NCBI GenBank assembly: GCA_041987545.1 | Contig: JBHIWH010000002.1 | Span: 411,623-475,622 of the forward strand | Length of the DNA: 64,000 nt | Reading direction: 5' to 3' | Source of the DNA: JAJRXR01 sp041987545 | GTDB taxonomy: Bacteria; Planctomycetota; Phycisphaerae; Phycisphaerales; UBA1924 | Shown here: positions 60,333 to 64,000 of the stretch, piece after piece | Layout: each line of letters starts with the position of its first letter | Numbering within the stretch: the stretch's first letter is position 1 | Notes under the pieces: model-generated | The model's database searches: none | What the model saw: the letters and a program-made list of their open reading frames with translations, nothing else | What the model was told of the DNA's origin: nothing | Made by a program: the position numbers and the translations under genes

Positions 60333-61445
60333 TCACCGGGCCCGCGTGACGCGGACGCCCCCGGCGCCCGCCGCCTCGTCCACGCCGCCGGGCGAGCCCG
60401 CCGCCGCCGCCCCCTCCTCCAGCACGCCCGGCTCCGACGCCTCGCCCCGAACGACCGCCCGCCCGGGCGCGTCCACGCGCGCCTCGAGCCGGCGCTTCGA
60501 GCCGAGCACCTCGAGCCGGATCCGGTCGCCCACACGCCCGTCCTCGAGCGCCCGGGCCTTGGTCTTCAGGATCACCGGGCCCGAGAGGTAGTGCACCATC
60601 ACCTGCTCGCCCCGCCTCACGACGATCGGCGGCGTGACATCCGACGCGGTCAGCACCTGCCCCGGCTCCAGCCGCGACCGGGCCTCGGCGCCCACGCTCT
60701 CGCCGAGCGTCGCCGGGGAGACGTCGGGCGTCAGCCAGCGCGACTCGACGACCAGCGACTCGGCCTCGATCGCCGACCGTCGCTCGATCGGCGCCCGAAC
60801 CACGCACACCTCGCGCTCGATCTCGACGCCGACCCGGATCGACCGGGACTCGATCAGGCTGTCACCCTCGTAGACGCTCACCGAGACCGGGACGCGCGAC
60901 GACGAGCCGGTCGTGTGCGCCTCGACGAGCCTCGCCGCCCCGCCCTCGCCGACCAGCGGCATGGCCAGCAGCGCCCCGTCCCGCTCCTCGAACCGGATGC
61001 GGATCTTCGACTCGTCGGCGACGCCGAAGATCTCCCGCAGGCGGTGCTCCACGACCGTGCGCACGCTCGGCGCCCCGGGGACCGCGGCCGCCGCCTGCTC
61101 GACCTCGGGCGTTCGCGCCACGGGCGCCGGCGCCGCCGGCAGCAGGTCGCACCGCCCGCCACGCAGCGAGATGAACGCCCAGTTGACGCCCGCCTCGTCC
61201 AGCGCCTCGCGGAGCTGCCCGACCTCGATCGACCGGGGCGCGGACGCCGACGCGCCGGGCTCGACGAGCACGATCCCGCCCACCCGCTCGGCCCTCGGCC
61301 CGTGGAGGCGGGCCACGTCGCGGAGCGTGATCGCGCCCGAGCCGTCCACCCGCGCCGCCGAGAGCAGCTCGATCTTGTCCGCCGCCGCCTGGGCGCCCGC
61401 GAGCGCCAGGGCGATGAGTCCGGGGAACATCCTGCCGATGGTCAT
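60333..61445 (-). CDS. flgA: Flagellar P-ring assembly chaperone FlgA
   Basis: 370 aa; periplasmic chaperone for P-ring formation. Start at 61445; signal peptide MTIGRMFPGLIALALAGAQAAA. The C-terminal SAF/FlgA region shows RRSAIEAESLVVESRWL, then LEPGQVLTASDV and PVILKTKARALEDGRVGD, all typical. The protein is longer than the common FlgA (about 220-250 aa) because of an extra N-terminal domain with IELLSAARVDGSGAITLRD, the usual two-domain planctomycete layout. An AAAGG-like site precedes the ATG, and a hairpin (CACGCCGG/CCGGCGTG, 61462-61483) lies just upstream. Confidence 0.9.
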   Translation of the reverse strand: MTIGRMFPGLIALALAGAQAAADKIELLSAARVDGSGAITLRDVARLHGPRAERVGGIVLVEPGASASAPRSIEVGQLREALDEAGVNWAFISLRGGRCDLLPAAPAPVARTPEVEQAAAAVPGAPSVRTVVEHRLREIFGVADESKIRIRFEERDGALLAMPLVGEGGAARLVEAHTTGSSSRVPVSVSVYEGDSLIESRSIRVGVEIEREVCVVRAPIERRSAIEAESLVVESRWLTPDVSPATLGESVGAEARSRLEPGQVLTASDVTPPIVVRRGEQVMVHYLSGPVILKTKARALEDGRVGDRIRLEVLGSKRRLEARVDAPGRAVVRGEASEPGVLEEGAAAAGSPGGVDEAAGAGGVRVTRAR

Positions 61446-61501
61446 CGCATACCTTTCTTTACACGCCGGGCTCCGCCGGCGTGCGTCCGAGAATCGGCCC
61501 G

Positions 61502-62311
61502 TTACCGCCTGAGCTGGGCGACCGTCTGCAGCGCCTCGTCCGCGGCACGGATCGACTGGGAGTTCATCTCGAAGGCCCGCTGCGTCCGGATCAGCTCGAT
61601 CAGCTCGCGCGTCGGGTCCACGTTGGAGCCCTCGAGCTGGCCCTGGCGGATCCGCCCGCGCTGGTCCTCGGCCGGGTTGCCCACGTTCGGCGGGCCCGAC
61701 GCCGCCGACTCGACCCACAGGTTCTCTCCCACCTGCCGCAGGCCAGCCGGGTTGACGAACGCGGCGATCTGCAGCTGCCCGACCTCCTGGGGCTCGACCG
61801 AGCCCGGGACCATCGCCAGCACGCGCCCCTCCTGGTCGATCTCGACCGCCGTCGCCTCCGGCGGGATATTCACGGGCGGGTCGAGCTGACGACCCTGGTC
61901 GGTCGCGAGCACGAGGTCGCCCTCGCTGGTCAGCGCGAACGCGCCGTACCGCGTGTACGCGACGCCGTCGCCCGCGAGCCCGTCCTCGACGGTCACCTGG
62001 AAGAAGCCCGAGCCGTCGATCGTGAGGTCGAGCGTCCGGTTGGTCACGATGGGAGCGCCCTGGTCGAAGTTGACCTGGGTGCCCGAGGCCTTGACGCCCA
62101 GGCCGATGTACAGTCCCGTCGGGCGCTGGTCGCCGTTGGCGTTCTCGACGCCCGGCTGCATCCGCTCGATGTAGAGCTGGTCCTGGAAGTTGACGCGGGA
62201 GGTCTTGAACCCCGTCGTCTCGACGTTGGCCAGGTTGTTGGCGACGACGTCGAGCTTGGTGCTCAGGGCGTTGAGACCCGAGGACGCGGACTGCAGGGCG
62301 ATGATGGCCAT
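61502..62311 (-). CDS. flgG: Flagellar distal rod protein FlgG
   Basis: 269 aa, normal FlgG length. N-terminal rod motif ALQSASSGLNALSTKLDVVA then NNLANVETTGFK; the D1 middle domain includes LTIDGSGFFQV; the C-terminal helix ends REL-IELIRTQRAFEMNSQSI followed by AADEALQTVAQL, characteristic of FlgG. AGGAG lies 9-13 nt before the ATG, overlapping the end of flgF (17-bp gap). It forms the distal rod that links the MS ring/proximal rod to the hook. Confidence 0.95.
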   Translation of the reverse strand: MAIIALQSASSGLNALSTKLDVVANNLANVETTGFKTSRVNFQDQLYIERMQPGVENANGDQRPTGLYIGLGVKASGTQVNFDQGAPIVTNRTLDLTIDGSGFFQVTVEDGLAGDGVAYTRYGAFALTSEGDLVLATDQGRQLDPPVNIPPEATAVEIDQEGRVLAMVPGSVEPQEVGQLQIAAFVNPAGLRQVGENLWVESAASGPPNVGNPAEDQRGRIRQGQLEGSNVDPTRELIELIRTQRAFEMNSQSIRAADEALQTVAQLRR

Positions 62312-62328
62312 GAGTGAGCTGCTCCTGA

Positions 62329-63108
62329 TCAGGCGATGCGCGCGAACGTGTTGATCGCCCGCTCCATCATCCGGTCGTGGTAGGTGATCATCCCGATGTT
62401 CGTCTGGACGGCCCGCGACGCGCTGGTCACCTGCATCAGCGCCTCGACCTCGTTGACCGCCGATCCCTCCAGCACGCCCTGCTGGACGCGCCCCTGGATC
62501 GGGCGGTAGCTGGCGGTCGCCGTGTTGTTGGGCGCGAACAGGCTCGAGCCGAGCTTCTTGAGCTGCCCCGGGTCGGGCACGTCCACGACCTGCAGGCGAC
62601 CGATCGCCTCGCCGCCCTGCGAGAGCGTCCCGTCGATCGCGATGCCGACGGCCCCCTCCCCGGAGATCGTGATCGGCTTGTTTCCCGTGTCGAGCACGGG
62701 CATCCCGGTCGTCGCCGAGACCAGACGCGACTGGCCGTCCAGTTCGAACCGCCCGTCCCGCGTCAGCCGCTGGACGACGCCCCCGCCGGCCTGCCGCTCG
62801 AGCAGCACGAAGAACCCGTCGCCCTCGATGGCCACGTCCAGCTCCCGCCCGGTCCGCTCGAGCGTGCCCTGGGAGAACGAGACGCGGTTCGGGGCGGCCA
62901 GCACCCCCGCGCCCAGCCGCTCGACCAGGTCGTCGGAGGCCAGGTGCATCAGCCCGTCCTCGAGGCGCGCGGGGGCGCGCTGCATGGTCGCGGGCACGTC
63001 GGGCTTGAACCCGGTGGTCTCGAGGTTGGCCAGGTTGTTGGTCAGGACGTCCTGGCGGTAGAGGCTGGTCAGCGCCCCGGACGCCGAGATCTGCAGGCCG
63101 TAGTTCAT
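62329..63108 (-). CDS. flgF: Flagellar proximal rod protein FlgF
   Basis: 259 aa. N-terminal rod motif GLQISASGALTSLYRQDVLT then NNLANLETTGFK; middle domain with VAIEGDGFFVLLERQAGG; C-terminal helix EVEALMQVTSASRAVQTNI with DRMMERAINTFARIA. FlgF rather than FlgG because the gene precedes a true FlgG and its C-terminus lacks the RTQRAFEMNSQ motif. First gene of the minus-strand flagellar run, divergent from flgI across 151 bp. Confidence 0.92.
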   Translation of the reverse strand: MNYGLQISASGALTSLYRQDVLTNNLANLETTGFKPDVPATMQRAPARLEDGLMHLASDDLVERLGAGVLAAPNRVSFSQGTLERTGRELDVAIEGDGFFVLLERQAGGGVVQRLTRDGRFELDGQSRLVSATTGMPVLDTGNKPITISGEGAVGIAIDGTLSQGGEAIGRLQVVDVPDPGQLKKLGSSLFAPNNTATASYRPIQGRVQQGVLEGSAVNEVEALMQVTSASRAVQTNIGMITYHDRMMERAINTFARIA

Positions 63109-63259
63109 GCGCGGGCGCCTCCGGGGGATCCTCCCCGCCCGACTCGTACACAAGCCGCGTGCCACTCGGGGCCCGCCCCCCGCTCCCCCCGATCGCTCGG
63201 CCCCGCGCCGCGATCCGGGACTGGCATCGCCGTTGCGTCTCCCCGCCCGGAGATCCACG

Positions 63260-64000
63260 ATGCGCAGACTTCGCACCCTCACCCTGGCCGCCCTTGCGCT
63301 CCTGTCGGCGCCCGCCGCGCACGCGCAGGAGTCGGTCGCCGAGATCGCCCTGATCAAGGGCCAGGGCGCCTCGGTCCTCCAGGGGCTGGGGCTGGTCATG
63401 GGCCTGGACGGCACGGGCGACTCGGGCAAGGAGCTGGCCGTCGCCCGCCCGCTGGCCGAGGTCCTCCGCCGCAACGGCAACCCCATCCCCGACATCGAGG
63501 AGCTGGCCAAGGCCAAATCCGTCGCCCTGGTCATGGTGACCTGCGAGGTGCCCGCGATCGGCGCCAAGGCCAACGACCAGCTCGACGCGCACGTCAGCGT
63601 CCTGCACTCGGCCTCGAGCCTCGAGGGTGGGCGCCTCTACGTCGCCCCACTGACGGCCCCCTTCCCGGGCTCGGACGTCTGGGCCTTCGCCCAGGGCGCC
63701 GTCGTCGTCGAGGACGAGGACCACCCCACCGCCGGCGTCGTGATGGACGGCGCCTACATCGCCCAGGACATCGACACCACCCCCGACATCCGCTCTCACT
63801 TCGAGATCGTCCTGCACCCCAACTTCTCGGGCTGGCGGGCCGCCAGCGAGGTCGCGGGCGCGATCAACGACCAGTACCTGCTCACCGCCCGCACCCTGAC
63901 CGACCGCGTCGCCGAGGTCATCGACGAGCGGACGATCCGCGTGATCGTCCCCGAGGCCGAGCGGGGCGCCCCGGCCGGGTTCGTCGGCGACGTCATGAAC
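63260..64000 (+). CDS. flgI: Flagellar P-ring protein FlgI, cut by window end
   Basis: The frame is open to the last base (247 codons visible), so the C-terminus lies outside. GGAG 8 nt upstream of the ATG; signal peptide MRRLRTLTLAALALLSAPAAHAQ. FlgI landmarks: AEIALIKGQGASVLQGLGLV, MGLDGTGDSGKELAVARPL, and MVTCEVPAIGAKANDQLDAH; also APLTAPFPGSDVWAFAQGAV. It forms the periplasmic P ring in the peptidoglycan layer. The divergent arrangement relative to flgFGAH is unusual; the intergenic region (63109-63259) has no clear paired promoter. Confidence 0.95.
   Translation, partial: MRRLRTLTLAALALLSAPAAHAQESVAEIALIKGQGASVLQGLGLVMGLDGTGDSGKELAVARPLAEVLRRNGNPIPDIEELAKAKSVALVMVTCEVPAIGAKANDQLDAHVSVLHSASSLEGGRLYVAPLTAPFPGSDVWAFAQGAVVVEDEDHPTAGVVMDGAYIAQDIDTTPDIRSHFEIVLHPNFSGWRAASEVAGAINDQYLLTARTLTDRVAEVIDERTIRVIVPEAERGAPAGFVGDVMN

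Noticed and set aside
61462..61483. Hairpin before flgA considered as a terminator
   Set aside because: In the direction of transcription it is followed by an A-rich Shine-Dalgarno region rather than a T tract, within a flagellar gene run.

Overview
The window looks like a chromosomal segment of a high-GC planctomycete, most likely a member of the Phycisphaerales. The main reason is a very dense set of secreted proteins ending in a short cysteine-terminated dockerin-like domain (ADLAEPxGxLDFSDVxAFLxAF...GCP), which from memory matches the 'GC-type dockerin' described in that order. Supporting signs are DUF4185, the Cys-rich planctomycete secreted family at 51.9 kb and a PEP-CTERM-like protein. 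All assignments come from reading the sequence; no database search was possible.

Layout. 0-8.1 kb: the 3' end of a GldG-like ABC accessory gene, a zinc-ribbon membrane protein, a DUF444/YeaH-type protein, an apparent operon (small membrane protein, 890-aa helical-repeat exported protein, lysylphosphatidylglycerol-synthase-type membrane protein) and a membrane-anchored endonuclease/exonuclease/phosphatase (EEP) protein. 8.1-9.6 kb: a second EEP protein, secreted and dockerin-tagged. 9.8-14.7 kb: housekeeping block rho, coaE, hpt, ppa and a SAM methyltransferase. 14.7-59.2 kb: an almost uninterrupted array of 29 more GC-dockerin proteins (30 in the window). It is broken only by a DUF4185 protein, pgi, a PEP-CTERM-like beta-propeller protein and a decayed replication/primase-like fragment. 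The array is polarised: members left of about 33.8 kb lie on the minus strand, and those to the right lie on the plus strand with one exception. 59.2-64 kb: a small cupin and flagellar basal-body genes flgF-flgG-flgA-flgH, with flgI (cut by the window end) divergent.

How the array works together. Each member has a Sec signal peptide, a different passenger, and the same C-terminal tag. Passengers include EEP nuclease, GH13 amylase, metzincin protease, C-type lectin, VCBS/FG-GAP propellers, right-handed beta-helices and unknown beta-sandwiches. The tag is either one 30-residue unit (8 proteins) or two units with 33-residue spacing (22 proteins). Most calcium-ligand positions of a classical dockerin loop are missing, but one unit (in the metzincin) keeps the classical 12-residue spacing. 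No cohesin or sorting enzyme is visible here, so the partner must be elsewhere. Many array genes carry a strong Shine-Dalgarno and a TTGnnn-17/18-TAnnCT promoter-like element. Three housekeeping genes (hpt, pgi and probably ppa) and the metzincin gene have a -10-like element only 6-9 nt before ATG, suggesting leaderless transcripts.

Repeats: a REP-like palindrome at 1.77 kb and a five-copy dispersed intergenic element of about 45 bp. No rRNA, tRNA, CRISPR array or intact insertion sequence was recognised.
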